Notes: generated from the letters alone by a model not told the origin. Positions 42,558 through 51,934 are shown, counted from the first letter of the stretch. The stretch: DNA of 64,000 nucleotides from Gammaproteobacteria bacterium (GCA_022819855.1 JAJEGN010000022.1:1-64000), one strand, 5' to 3'. Numbers and translations are program-made.

Positions 42558-45116
42558 ATGCACATGACCGCCGCCCCTGTCTCATCCACCCTCCTGTCGA
42601 AGCGATCGGCCGCTGCGCTCGCTGCCCCGCTCGCCATCGGATTCGGTTTTCCGGCGTCCGTCGTTGCTCAGGATGAGATCGTCATCGAGGAAATCGTCGT
42701 CACCGCCCGCAAGGTCGAGGAGAATCTGCGCGACGTTCCGCTCACCGTCAACGCGTTCACCGAACAGGCACTCGACGAACAGGGCATCGTCTCCCTGCAG
42801 GACATCGCCGACGCGACGCCCGGGTTCGATTTCGCGCACGCCTTCGGGCGCAACGACTTCCGGCCGGTCATCCGCGGCCAGTCCAACATCCTGGGACGCG
42901 CCAACGCGGGGCTCTTCGTCGACGGCATCATCATCGAAGAAGGCCATGGCTCGATTCCACTTTCCGCACTGCAGCGCGTGGAGGTCGTCAAGGGGCCGCA
43001 GAGCGCGCTATACGGACGCTCGACGCTGGCGGGCGCGGTCAACTTCGTCCTCAGGACGCCCGGTGACGAGCTCGACACCGAAGCCGCCGTCGAGTACGGC
43101 GAGCGCGAACTGATCCGCGCCGAGTTTCATGCCAGCGGGCCGTTCTCGGACACGGCCGGAGGCGCCATCACCATCGCGCACTACGAGCGAGGCGGCGAAT
43201 ACGACAACAATTTCGCCGGCGACGCGCTCGGCACGCCGGGAATAATGAACGAGGTCGGCGGCGAGTCAACCACGAGCATCACCGGCGTGCTAACGTTCGC
43301 GCCGAGCGACCGCGTCGCGATCAAGGCCCACGCGATCTACGAGGACAGCCAGGACGACCACTACGCGATCGCCATGAACCCCACGACCCTCAACAACTGT
43401 TTCCGGGTCACCCGCGGCGGGCCGCTCGCCCAGCCCGCGCCACCCGCCGGCACGCCCGAAGCGGGCGCCGCACTCGTCACCTCGGCCGGATACAACGGCA
43501 GCGGCTACTACTGCGGGGAACTCGACGTCGCCACCGTGCTCGAGAACAACGGCGGCAGCGAGCGCACGAGTCTGGAGACCGGCTTCTACGACTTTTCCGG
43601 AACGCGCAGGGAAAGCCTGCGCCTCGGCCTGCGCGTCGATGCGGACATCAGCGACGCGCTGACCTTCACGTCTCTGACCGGCTACAATGACGTCGAAACC
43701 GACGCCGCCCAGGATCAGACTTTCGGCGGGGGCGACACGCGCCGTCCGGTGGTCGGGGTCGGCTCGCCGTTCGCCGTGCAGGGCTTCGGCCCCACCCCGC
43801 CGCGCATCCACTCCCGGGTCGGCTTTCTCACCCTCAACGACGACGGCTTCGACGATTTCTCCCAGGAATTCAGGCTCCGCTACGAAGCCGACAGCGGCCT
43901 GAACTACACGCTCGGCCTCTACTACTACGAGTCGGAGGATTCGGGCCTGCTGGCCACGTCCTTCGACACGACGACATCGGCCTACCTCGACGGAACGCGC
44001 GTATTCGCCCCGTTCAACCCGAGGTTCGCACCGGCAACGATTTCAACGAGCACCGCCTATGAGGGCGCACCGCTGCGACCCAACGGCTCGGAGTCCGTCG
44101 AGAGCACTTCGTTGTTCGGCTCGGTGGAGTTTCCGGTTTCGGACACCTTCAGCCTCGGCCTCGAGGCCAGGTACAACGAAGACGAGTTCGAGAGCACGCC
44201 GGCAGGCGCTGCGAGCTCCCCCGTGTCCGGCAGCTTCGACGCGTTCCTGCCCAAGCTTACGGCGCGGTTCCAGACCCGCGAGAACCTCATGGTCTACGCC
44301 AACATCGCCAAGGGCAACAAACCCGGCACGCTGAACAGGGACGAGGGTGTGCCCGCCCAGGATCTGCTTGTCGACGAAGAGGACGCGACGAGTTTCGAGG
44401 TCGGACTCAAGTCGCTGAGCATGAACAACCGGGTCGAAACCAACGTCGCCATCTACCAGATCGACTGGCAGGACATGCAACTGACGAGCACGCGCGCGGC
44501 GGTCGTGAACGGCCAGCCGCGCACCTTCTCGATCCTCGAGAATGTCGGCGAAGCGAGCATCACGGGTCTGGAACTCGATCTCTCGGTACAGATCAACGAC
44601 GTCTGGAACCTGCGCTTCGGCTACGCGCTGAACGACAGCGAAATCGACCGCTTCGTCCAGTCCGTGGACGCCGGCGCCCAGGCGGGATCGGCATTCCGCG
44701 AGGCCGCGCTCATCGCGGGCTACGCGCCGAGCGGCGATGTGATCATCTCGGGCACCCAGTTGCCGCAGACATCCGAGCACCAGGCGATCCTGAGCAACGT
44801 GTTCAACGGCGGCATGAACAACGGCTGGAGCTGGTTCCTGCGCGCGGACATCCTGCAGAATTCCGAGCGCTATGCGCAGGTGTACAACCTCGCACACACC
44901 GGCGACCGGCAGATCGTCAACCTGCGCGGCGGCTTTCGCAGCGACACGGTCGATATCGAGATCTGGGTCGACAACGCCACGGACGACGACACGAGCCCCG
45001 CGCTGATCCGTTACGTACAAGCCGTCGATCTCACCTTCAATCCGTTCAGCCGGGCAATCGGCATGACCCTGCCCGAGAAGCGTCGCGCGGGGATTACCGC
45101 CAGGTTCCGATTCTGA
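42558..45116 (+). CDS. TonB-dependent outer-membrane receptor
   Basis: The 852 residues start with a signal peptide ending near SVVAQ, followed by a TonB box (EEIVVTA), a plug domain (NLRDVPLTVNAFTEQALDEQG ... RVEVVKGPQSALYGRSTLAGAVNF) and a large barrel with the final strand ending ITARFRF. It transports a substrate across the outer membrane with energy from TonB. The substrate is unknown; the barrel is of the type common in breakdown loci rather than a known siderophore receptor. GGAG at 42547-42550 supports the ATG at 42558. Confidence 0.95.
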   Translation: MHMTAAPVSSTLLSKRSAAALAAPLAIGFGFPASVVAQDEIVIEEIVVTARKVEENLRDVPLTVNAFTEQALDEQGIVSLQDIADATPGFDFAHAFGRNDFRPVIRGQSNILGRANAGLFVDGIIIEEGHGSIPLSALQRVEVVKGPQSALYGRSTLAGAVNFVLRTPGDELDTEAAVEYGERELIRAEFHASGPFSDTAGGAITIAHYERGGEYDNNFAGDALGTPGIMNEVGGESTTSITGVLTFAPSDRVAIKAHAIYEDSQDDHYAIAMNPTTLNNCFRVTRGGPLAQPAPPAGTPEAGAALVTSAGYNGSGYYCGELDVATVLENNGGSERTSLETGFYDFSGTRRESLRLGLRVDADISDALTFTSLTGYNDVETDAAQDQTFGGGDTRRPVVGVGSPFAVQGFGPTPPRIHSRVGFLTLNDDGFDDFSQEFRLRYEADSGLNYTLGLYYYESEDSGLLATSFDTTTSAYLDGTRVFAPFNPRFAPATISTSTAYEGAPLRPNGSESVESTSLFGSVEFPVSDTFSLGLEARYNEDEFESTPAGAASSPVSGSFDAFLPKLTARFQTRENLMVYANIAKGNKPGTLNRDEGVPAQDLLVDEEDATSFEVGLKSLSMNNRVETNVAIYQIDWQDMQLTSTRAAVVNGQPRTFSILENVGEASITGLELDLSVQINDVWNLRFGYALNDSEIDRFVQSVDAGAQAGSAFREAALIAGYAPSGDVIISGTQLPQTSEHQAILSNVFNGGMNNGWSWFLRADILQNSERYAQVYNLAHTGDRQIVNLRGGFRSDTVDIEIWVDNATDDDTSPALIRYVQAVDLTFNPFSRAIGMTLPEKRRAGITARFRF

Positions 45117-45151
45117 CTGTCGTCGGCGCGCGTCGACAGGCTCCGGCGATC

Positions 45152-45766
45152 ATGCATCCGAATCTGCGGCGGTTCAGATACGCCTGCGAGACCGCTGTCG
45201 CCGAGGCGTGTTCGCCGGCGCAGATCGTCCGCAGGCTGGCGCCGCACATGCTCAGGCTTGTGCAGGCCGCGCCGTGCTTCGTGACAGCGGCGCACCGTCG
45301 CGGCCATCCCGATCGATACGCGCGCAACCTGATCCATGCCGGCGACGACGGCGCGCTCTCGCTGTTCATGCTGGTCTGGGCGCCCGGTCAGTGGACGCCG
45401 ATCCATGACCACGGCACCTGGGGCGTCGTCGGCATCGTCGAAGGCCTGCTCGAGGAACAGACCTACATGCGCGTGGACCGGCGCCCGCAGGAGCCTCGCG
45501 ACCGCGGCATCGAACTCCTGCCGGGCGGACTGGTCCTGCTGCCGCCGGGCGCGGTATCGACGTTCGTGCCGAACCCGGACCACATCCACCGCACCGGCGT
45601 CGCGGCCGGGCGCGCGCCGACGCTGAGCCTGCACCTGTACGGCCGCGTGCTCAACGACTTCCACGTCTACGATCGGCAGGCCGGCACACGCGAACGGGTC
45701 CGGCAACCCTGCGAGGAAGCCGTGGGCGACGCGGCACCGCCGGATGCCGCGGTCTCCGCGCGGTAG
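45152..45766 (+). CDS. Thiol dioxygenase-like cupin (cysteine / 3-mercaptopropionate dioxygenase family)
   Basis: The 204 residues contain the iron-binding pattern of thiol dioxygenases: His85 and His87 in TPIHDHGTWGVVGIVEG, followed by a third His in DHIHRTG (144-146) and SLHLYGR with His161. The enzymes add O2 to a thiol, giving a sulfinate. It lies directly after the TonB receptor in the same operon, so a sulfur-containing compound may be handled. The role in the locus is inference. Confidence 0.78.
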   Translation: MHPNLRRFRYACETAVAEACSPAQIVRRLAPHMLRLVQAAPCFVTAAHRRGHPDRYARNLIHAGDDGALSLFMLVWAPGQWTPIHDHGTWGVVGIVEGLLEEQTYMRVDRRPQEPRDRGIELLPGGLVLLPPGAVSTFVPNPDHIHRTGVAAGRAPTLSLHLYGRVLNDFHVYDRQAGTRERVRQPCEEAVGDAAPPDAAVSAR

Positions 45767-45817
45767 TAAAGTGCAACCGTCACGGGACGCCCCGGGCTTC
45801 CGCAAGCACCTCGGACA

Positions 45818-46321
45818 ATGACCGGCAGCGGACAGGTTCGCAACATCGTCAAGCGCACGACGCTGATCGTGCGCGACATGGCCGTGAGCCGCCGCTGGTA
45901 CGAGCACGTGCTCGGCATGACGACCTGGCTCGACACCGAGTACGTGCTGTCCGGCGAGGGCCTGGCGGCGGGCTCGGCGGGCGACCGCACGCATCTGGTG
46001 ATCATGCGCGCCGAGGACGACAAGATCGGCATGATCGGACTCCTTCAGTGGCTAGATCCGGTGTGGCCGGCGCCCGAAGTGCCGACCCGCGTGCAGTACG
46101 GCATGCCCACGTTCGTGGTGGAGACCGACGACGCGGAGGAAGTGGCGCGCCGCGCGGAAGCGCTCGGCACGCGGATCCACACGCGGCTGCGGCGCTTCAC
46201 GGTGACGGGCGCCGGCGGCGTCGTGCGCCATCTGCTCGGCACGGCCTTGTTCGATCCCGACGGCCACTTCTTCGAGTGCAACCAGGTCCTCGGCATCGAG
46301 CCGCCGGAGCCGGCTGCGTGA
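45818..46321 (+). CDS. VOC-family protein 1
   Basis: The 167 residues show vicinal-oxygen-chelate modules: LIVRDMAVSRRWYEHVLGM and a C-terminal FDPDGHFFECNQV with possible metal ligands. Such proteins include glyoxalases and dioxygenases. The stop overlaps the GTG start of the next VOC gene (GTGA), so the two are co-translated and may form a heterodimer. Confidence 0.8.
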   Translation: MTGSGQVRNIVKRTTLIVRDMAVSRRWYEHVLGMTTWLDTEYVLSGEGLAAGSAGDRTHLVIMRAEDDKIGMIGLLQWLDPVWPAPEVPTRVQYGMPTFVVETDDAEEVARRAEALGTRIHTRLRRFTVTGAGGVVRHLLGTALFDPDGHFFECNQVLGIEPPEPAA

Positions 46322-46752
46322 GCGTCCGCCTGCAGCGCGCGAACTTCCTCGTCTCGGACATGGAGGCGGCGCTTGAGTTCTACGTCGGCGTGCTCGGCAT
46401 GGAAGTGGCGTTTCGCAAGCCCGGCCGCGACACGAGCTACTCGCATACGGTATTCGGGATCAACAGCGACCGGTCCATCGGCTTCGTCGCACTGAGCACC
46501 CCGACACAACCGCGCGTCATGGCGCTGACGGAGGTACCGAACCTCACCGCGCAGCCCCTGCCGAGGCGTGCGGCGATCGTGCTCGACGTCGCCGATGTCG
46601 ACGCGGTCGTTGCGCGCGCCGAGGCCGGCGGCTACCGCGTGTTTCCAGAGGAGAAACTCGTCACGCACGACGGGCGCGTCGGACGGGAGATCGGGATTCT
46701 CGACGCGGACGGCAACCTCACCGTCATCTACCGCATCCTCGAGAAACCATGA
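46318..46752 (+). CDS. VOC-family protein 2
   Basis: The 144 residues start at a GTG (46318) overlapping the previous stop. FLVSDMEAALEFYVGVLGMEV and ILDADGNLTVIY fit the VOC fold. It is shorter than VOC 1 and lacks its C-terminal His/Glu pair, so it may be the partner without the metal. The open frame upstream of 46318 is only an out-of-frame shadow of VOC 1. Its stop overlaps the MFS start by 4 bases. Confidence 0.8.
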   Translation: MSVRLQRANFLVSDMEAALEFYVGVLGMEVAFRKPGRDTSYSHTVFGINSDRSIGFVALSTPTQPRVMALTEVPNLTAQPLPRRAAIVLDVADVDAVVARAEAGGYRVFPEEKLVTHDGRVGREIGILDADGNLTVIYRILEKP

Positions 46753-48071
46753 CCCGAGACGGCGCGGCGGCACGCTACCCGTCAGCGGGACGAGCCTGGT
46801 TCCTGGTGGCGCTGCTCACGGTCACCTATGTCGTGTCGTTCGTCGACCGCTACATCCTGAGCCTGCTGATCGATCCCATCAAGGCGGATCTCGGCCTCAG
46901 CGACTTTCAGATCGGGCTGCTGCTCGGTCCCGCGTTCGGGATTTTCTACGCGACCATGGGGTTGCCGCTCGGCTACCTCGCCGACCGTTCGCGCCGGACC
47001 TGGATCGTCTCGGCGGGAATCGCGATCTGGTCCGCCGCGACAGCCTTGTCCGGCGTCGCCCGCTCGTTCGCGCAGATGTTCGTCGCACGCGTCTCGGTCG
47101 GCGTCGGCGAGGCGACATTGAGTCCCTGCGCCATGTCGCTGATCGCCGATTCGTTTCCCGCCGACCGGCGCGGCAAGCCGATCGCGCTCTACTCGAGCGC
47201 CATATCGGTCGGCTCGGCGCTCGCCGCGCTGCTCGGCGCGGCCGTACTGACCTGGGCCGGAACCGCGGGTTCCCTGGAACTGCCGTTCGTCGGCTCGCTC
47301 GCGCCCTGGCGCACGGCGTTTCTGATCGCCGCCGTACCCGGGTTCGTGCTTGCCCCGATCTTCTTCCTGCTGCGCGAACCGGCACGCATCGGCGCGGCCG
47401 CGCAGCACGCGCCCGGGCACCTTGGCCACATGTTGCGACACGTCGGCCGGCACATATTGACCTACGGCTGCTTTGTAGCGGTCTTCTGCTACATGACGAT
47501 CATGGCCTACAGTCACGGCTGGCTGGCGGTCACGTTCCAGCGCACCTTCGGCTGGCCGGTCGAGACCTACGCGCTCTACAACGGCCTGACGCTGATCGTC
47601 GTGGGTCCGGCGTCCGTGATGTTCGCGGGCTGGCTGTCGGACCGGCTGACCCAGCGCGGTCACAGCGACGCGCCGATGCGCATCGCGCTGCTGGGCCTCT
47701 TCCTGTCGCTGCCCCCCGCGGTCATCGGGCCGTTGCTCGGCAGCGGCATCGCGGCCTTTGTCGTGCTCTCCGCGTCCACCATCGGCGCCGCGTTCATATC
47801 GTCGGTCGGCGTGACGGCGCTGCTGCAGATCGTGCCCGCGCGCATTCGCGCCCAGACCATCGCGCTCTATTACATGACCATCAGCCTGACGGGGCTCTTC
47901 CTCGGACCGAGCCTCGTCGGCCTGCTCAACGACACGGTCTTCGGCGAGGACGGCGTGCGCTACAGCGTGGCGCTGATCCCGCTGATTTTCGGAGTCCCCG
48001 TCATGCTGATCGCGCCACTGACCCTGAAACTCTATCGGCGCGCGCTCGGCAATCTCGCAAACGACGCGTAA
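46749..48071 (+). CDS. MFS transporter, Spinster-like
   Basis: The 440 residues have 12 predicted helices. VDRYILSLLIDPIKADLGLSDFQIGLL, the GYLADRSRRTW loop and GEATLSPCAMSLIAD fit the Spinster-like MFS branch common near TonB receptors. It is the last gene of the receptor / dioxygenase / VOC / VOC operon, with all junctions short or overlapping. It probably moves the substrate over the inner membrane. Confidence 0.88.
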   Translation: MTRDGAAARYPSAGRAWFLVALLTVTYVVSFVDRYILSLLIDPIKADLGLSDFQIGLLLGPAFGIFYATMGLPLGYLADRSRRTWIVSAGIAIWSAATALSGVARSFAQMFVARVSVGVGEATLSPCAMSLIADSFPADRRGKPIALYSSAISVGSALAALLGAAVLTWAGTAGSLELPFVGSLAPWRTAFLIAAVPGFVLAPIFFLLREPARIGAAAQHAPGHLGHMLRHVGRHILTYGCFVAVFCYMTIMAYSHGWLAVTFQRTFGWPVETYALYNGLTLIVVGPASVMFAGWLSDRLTQRGHSDAPMRIALLGLFLSLPPAVIGPLLGSGIAAFVVLSASTIGAAFISSVGVTALLQIVPARIRAQTIALYYMTISLTGLFLGPSLVGLLNDTVFGEDGVRYSVALIPLIFGVPVMLIAPLTLKLYRRALGNLANDA

Positions 48072-48232
48072 ACGAAAACCGGAGATCCTTTTCAGTTTCA
48101 GACGGTTAGATGATTTTGCCTTTGCCCTTCCGACTCCTCCCTGCTACAAACCCAGCACGATGCTCAGGACACGCGAATCGCATGTACTTGTGCAATTTCT
48201 CTAGGCCACTTACCAAAACTCCCCTCACCTTA

Positions 48233-49069
48233 TCATGTGAGCCAATGACTGTTGATCTCATCGGCTTTCCTAATGTTTGGAGGATCGAACGTCACGGCAA
48301 GTTGATCGCTCGAAAACAATAAGCCGACCAGATTGCGATCTCCGCCTATGTGGGTAACCCAGTAGGAACATGCATGTACATCCAAACGCCCAGAAAGATT
48401 GGCAACAAATTTCCAGAAGAGACGTTGCGGCTTCCTGCCTTGAATGCCCTTCATGCCATAAACGAAAAAGCACGCGATTCCAGGGCACCCGCTATCAAGG
48501 TACTTTCCGATCCCACATTTCAACAGACCCAAATCGGAGCCGTTTAGATTCTGTGGTTCACCGCCATTTTCCGAATAGGTCATCGGGTCCATCGAAAACA
48601 GCCAAGGTGAATTCAGATCGTCAGGACAAGCCAACGCGCCGCTCGGACTCAGTTGCTCGAGCCATGAAGATCGGGCAACAACGATTCCCGAATCGGCCCA
48701 AGCCGCCTCAAGCGCGATGTACTTCGTTTCGCACACTTCAGTGATGCCGCCGGACAGGCTGTCCGTTCCAACGAGCGCCCGCAGCAGTTCCGCAGTGTTG
48801 GGGTAGTGCTGCCGAGACGCCTTGGTACATCGGTACGCCTTCACAATCTTCCTTTCATTGCATTTGGGTTCGCTGTCAGCCTCAGCCAAAGCGTCATATA
48901 GGAGGTCCTTTTGGACCCCAGGCTTGGGTTCTTCAAGTTTCTCGAAAGGCTCCATACCATGCGTCAACGCGACATGGAGCCTACCATCGGGATCAGCTTG
49001 CTGAAGACGCCCCGCTGCCTCGACTTCAACGCAATGCTGTAGGTAATTTCCGTCGTTGACTTTTGCCAA
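48233..49069 (-). CDS. Hypothetical protein downstream of the SmaI-like restriction genes
   Basis: The 278 residues show no family I recognise. The start is probably TTG at 49069, preceded by GGGAG with 6-7 bases spacing. The sequence is rich in Cys and Trp, without membrane segments, and contains GSDLGLLKCGIGKYLDSGCPG and DPMTYSENGGEPQ. It lies in the AT-rich island, on the same strand as the methyltransferase and nuclease and 96 bases behind them. It may belong to the same defence unit. The 160 bases between this stop and the MFS gene contain no gene. Confidence 0.5.
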   Translation of the reverse strand: MAKVNDGNYLQHCVEVEAAGRLQQADPDGRLHVALTHGMEPFEKLEEPKPGVQKDLLYDALAEADSEPKCNERKIVKAYRCTKASRQHYPNTAELLRALVGTDSLSGGITEVCETKYIALEAAWADSGIVVARSSWLEQLSPSGALACPDDLNSPWLFSMDPMTYSENGGEPQNLNGSDLGLLKCGIGKYLDSGCPGIACFFVYGMKGIQGRKPQRLFWKFVANLSGRLDVHACSYWVTHIGGDRNLVGLLFSSDQLAVTFDPPNIRKADEINSHWLT

Positions 49070-49165
49070 AAGAGGCTCCCTTACTGAGTCCGATAGAGTT
49101 GCGTAGCAGGCTTTATCCTAACCATCGACAATCAAAAGCGGAGGTCGCCAGTCTCCTACGCCCGA

Positions 49166-49921
49166 TCATGTCCTGTCCCATTCTGCATGAACCGTGCAGG
49201 CAGCAAGCTGAACTCGTCTGACTGTGATCTTTGCGTCGGACCGGTCGATGGCCACTATCGCCGCCATTCGATCTCCGACGGTACATTCGATCAGCGGTGC
49301 ATCACGTTCAAATACCATCAATGGGGCTTGCTGTATGGAATCGAAGATGCTGACTGGAATCTCGACAAGCTGATACTTGTGCGGGACCATGCCAGAATCT
49401 TCACGAAACGCCCGGAGCATGACTATCTGAGTAACAGCTTTCCGGTATTGCCTAAACAACTCAAGTGTACGGTCTCGTCGATCTCTGGCAGTACGTGCGT
49501 CCTGAATCCACGCGGCCTCGGTCAGCTTCGAAATATGCAACGCTGTCTTGGACAAACTCTTGGCGGCAGTGGACTTCAGAGAAAGCCGCCGACGGTTGCC
49601 TGACTTAGGACGTACAGCCATATCAACAAATCTCTGAGTCCTGGATCCAGGTGCGTCAATCGACCAGCCAAGGTGTTCGCAAGCGTTTCTGAACACCGAT
49701 TCAAACGCCGAGAGCCCCAACGGCTCAGTGGTGGCTCCATGGTGAACCGACAAAGCAAGTCCGAAATACTCAATCCAGTCAGGCTCGCTTGTCAGCCATG
49801 TGCCTTGAGATCGAATGTTAGCACTCGGCGGATTCGCCAGAGATTCCATGACCCTTGCTACGAATTCGATCTTGACCGGCGAGAATGAATCGAGAGTCGC
49901 CTTGAGTTCCTCGAGCGTCAT
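49166..49921 (-). CDS. Type II restriction endonuclease, SmaI-like
   Basis: The 251 residues resemble SmaI as I remember it: a block with Asp100, then SLKSTAAKSLSKTALHISK (114-132) against LKTEAAKNISKSYIHVSK in SmaI, then YQLVEIP (183-189) identical in SmaI, and a C-terminal CTVHAEW near SmaI's CIVHGVW. Asp100 and Lys116 are candidate metal-site residues. SmaI cuts CCCGGG; this relative may have the same or another GC-rich target. The start overlaps the methyltransferase stop by 4 bases. GC content is much lower than in neighbouring catabolic genes. Confidence 0.72.
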   Translation of the reverse strand: MTLEELKATLDSFSPVKIEFVARVMESLANPPSANIRSQGTWLTSEPDWIEYFGLALSVHHGATTEPLGLSAFESVFRNACEHLGWSIDAPGSRTQRFVDMAVRPKSGNRRRLSLKSTAAKSLSKTALHISKLTEAAWIQDARTARDRRDRTLELFRQYRKAVTQIVMLRAFREDSGMVPHKYQLVEIPVSIFDSIQQAPLMVFERDAPLIECTVGDRMAAIVAIDRSDAKITVRRVQLAACTVHAEWDRT

Positions 49922-50880
49922 GACGCAATCAACCGCCGCTCAATCAAGTCCACGAAAGCCGGTTTGATTTCTATTCCAACCCACTGTCGCCCAAGTTGAT
50001 CTGCCGCCAAAAGCGTTGTGCCTGAACCTGCAAACGGGTCGAGGACGATGCTGTTACCGCGGCTTGTAATGGCGACGCAGCATCGAGCAAGCGACAGAGG
50101 CATCATCGCGGGATGATCGTCTTCTTGCCCATTCACGCGCTTTACCGGCTCAGTGGGAATCTCCCAAACCGTTCGCAGGCGGCGGTCACGAGGCCCCTTG
50201 ACGATCTCATGGTCGTAGTAATAGTCCTTGTCCTTGGACAACAAGAATATTGTCTCGTGAGCTTTGGTTGGACGATCTCGCACGGATTCCGGATGAGCAT
50301 TTGGTTTGTGCCAGATGACTTCACTGCGGACCCACCAACCCGAGTCTTGCAAAGCGAACGCCAATCTCCAGGGTACTCCTATCAAATCTTTTGGCTTGAG
50401 TCCTTTTGGCGTCGGTGGTCGCACCGACATGGCACGTGCCCGGTTTTTTCGATCCGGTGCCCGATATCTCCGGTTACCCGATGTATATGAGTCGCCAACG
50501 TTCAGCCATACCGTGCCGTCGTCGCGTAGGACACGCCGTATTTGCTCGAACGTGCAAACGATGCTCTTGACGTAGGCTCTCAAGCTGTCATCGCGTCCAA
50601 TCTGGTCCTCGACCCCGTAATCGCGCAACGACCAATAAGGCGGTGACGTGACCACCGTCTGAACAGACCTGTCTGGGAGCAGCTTCAAGGCCTGTGTCGC
50701 ATCGCCACAAACGACCATCGAACGAGAAATCTCGTCGAATGGATTTCTGTCCAGGCTATCAACTCGGATATGGGGCTTTTGACGTTTGCTCCCGGTATTC
50801 GGACACGTATGTATCGAACGCCCGAAAAGCGCAATTTGCGGACTCTCAGAGAATCTCGCCTGTAAGGTCTTGTCGTTCAC
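49918..50880 (-). CDS. DNA methyltransferase, N4-cytosine type (beta class)
   Basis: The 320 residues have the catalytic motif TSPPYW at 78-83 and the AdoMet-binding motif DPFAGSGTTLLAA near the C-terminus, in the order of beta-class enzymes. S-P-P-Y is usual for N4-cytosine methylation. It protects host DNA against the SmaI-like endonuclease encoded directly downstream. A later Met at residue 55 could be an alternative start because the first 50 residues look less conserved. Confidence 0.88.
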   Translation of the reverse strand: MNDKTLQARFSESPQIALFGRSIHTCPNTGSKRQKPHIRVDSLDRNPFDEISRSMVVCGDATQALKLLPDRSVQTVVTSPPYWSLRDYGVEDQIGRDDSLRAYVKSIVCTFEQIRRVLRDDGTVWLNVGDSYTSGNRRYRAPDRKNRARAMSVRPPTPKGLKPKDLIGVPWRLAFALQDSGWWVRSEVIWHKPNAHPESVRDRPTKAHETIFLLSKDKDYYYDHEIVKGPRDRRLRTVWEIPTEPVKRVNGQEDDHPAMMPLSLARCCVAITSRGNSIVLDPFAGSGTTLLAADQLGRQWVGIEIKPAFVDLIERRLIAS

Positions 50881-51049
50881 GTTCCAATCATTGGAAGGGT
50901 GGAAGTGTTTGCGAACAGCGCTTGTTCACATGTTGCTTTGTTGTCCAAACCGTCAACATGCCGCGAGAAATACCAACTTGGGGGTGGTGGGAGTGTTGCC
51001 ATCAGTCGTCACGAAGATTGCATGGAGTTGCGTTACAAGTCGCCCGACC

Positions 51050-51427
51050 CTAAGCGTCAGGAACTATGGTCACTCGCGACTGACGAGGCACCCGATTGAG
51101 ATTAACAGGCTCCATCGTTCCTGCCACAGTCTTTGTTTCCCCGGTTTCAAGGTTCAGCTCTTCCATGGAAACCTCATAGTCGGCATGTGAGTCGAAGCCC
51201 GTAAGCAGCGCGGAGCGTGTGAACGGCGTCTCGAAGGTCAGACTCCATTCTCCTCCTACCCTTCGCACCTTCACCCTAAGCATGGTCTTCGGTTCGACCG
51301 AGAACGTCATCTTGCCGTTCTTGGTATGCCCCGGATCGTTGAGCAGTTGACGCACAACACTTTTCGGCAAGGACACCATGAGCTTCTGACCATCCCATTC
51401 GACGGTGCAATCAATCATCGTGAACAC
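51050..51427 (-). CDS. Hypothetical protein, 125 residues
   Basis: I do not recognise this protein. It is mostly predicted beta strand with Lys/Arg-rich segments (MLRVKVRRVGGEW). An alternative Met lies at residue 4. It starts 7 bases after the stop of the gene at 51435-51806, so both are one operon. They lie between integrases and the restriction-modification genes on the same strand and in the same AT-rich DNA. The 169 bases before the methyltransferase start contain no gene and are probably its promoter region. Confidence 0.5.
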   Translation of the reverse strand: MFTMIDCTVEWDGQKLMVSLPKSVVRQLLNDPGHTKNGKMTFSVEPKTMLRVKVRRVGGEWSLTFETPFTRSALLTGFDSHADYEVSMEELNLETGETKTVAGTMEPVNLNRVPRQSRVTIVPDA

Positions 51428-51434
51428 CCTCGTG

Positions 51435-51806
51435 CTATGTCTTGCCTACCCACGGAGCAATTTTGCCAACCAGCGTGGCAAACTTGATTGCCAAGTCCAT
51501 TCTTTGTGAAACGGTGTGGGTGGATCGTTTCTCGGCGTCGTCTTCTCCCGCATTCACCCCGCTGTGTCCATGTTCTTTAATGGACTTCGCGGCCACTTTT
51601 ACGGCATGTTGAATAAGATCGGCGATTACAGGTTCCGTGGAGTCACCGATGGCCAACCTGCTTTTCTTGAGATCACCTTCGATTAGCGACAATTGATGTA
51701 TCACCTCGACACCTTTGAGCGCCATGGGGCCATTTGATTGAAGGACCAGCATGTAACCCGGCGGCAACTTGAGGTGCCGTTTTGATGGTGAGGATTCCTT
51801 TGTCAT
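51435..51806 (-). CDS. Hypothetical protein, 123 residues
   Basis: I do not recognise this protein. The N-terminus is basic (KRHLKLPPGYMLVL), the middle is helical and the C-terminus (MDLAIKFATLVGKIAPWVG) could be an amphipathic helix. The start is uncertain: an ATG at 51806 without clear ribosome-binding site, or 51869 upstream. Partner of the 51050-51427 gene. A small secreted or membrane-acting role is possible but unproven. Confidence 0.45.
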   Translation of the reverse strand: MTKESSPSKRHLKLPPGYMLVLQSNGPMALKGVEVIHQLSLIEGDLKKSRLAIGDSTEPVIADLIQHAVKVAAKSIKEHGHSGVNAGEDDAEKRSTHTVSQRMDLAIKFATLVGKIAPWVGKT

Positions 51807-51934
51807 AGCGTCATTACGGCAGCGGCATCTGTAACGACTCGCAACCCCCCCGCAGGGTGCCATCGCCATTACTCTTGCCGTCCATCACTCTGTCGTCGCC
51901 ATTCGTGACATGGTGCGTTGATTTTACTGATTCT

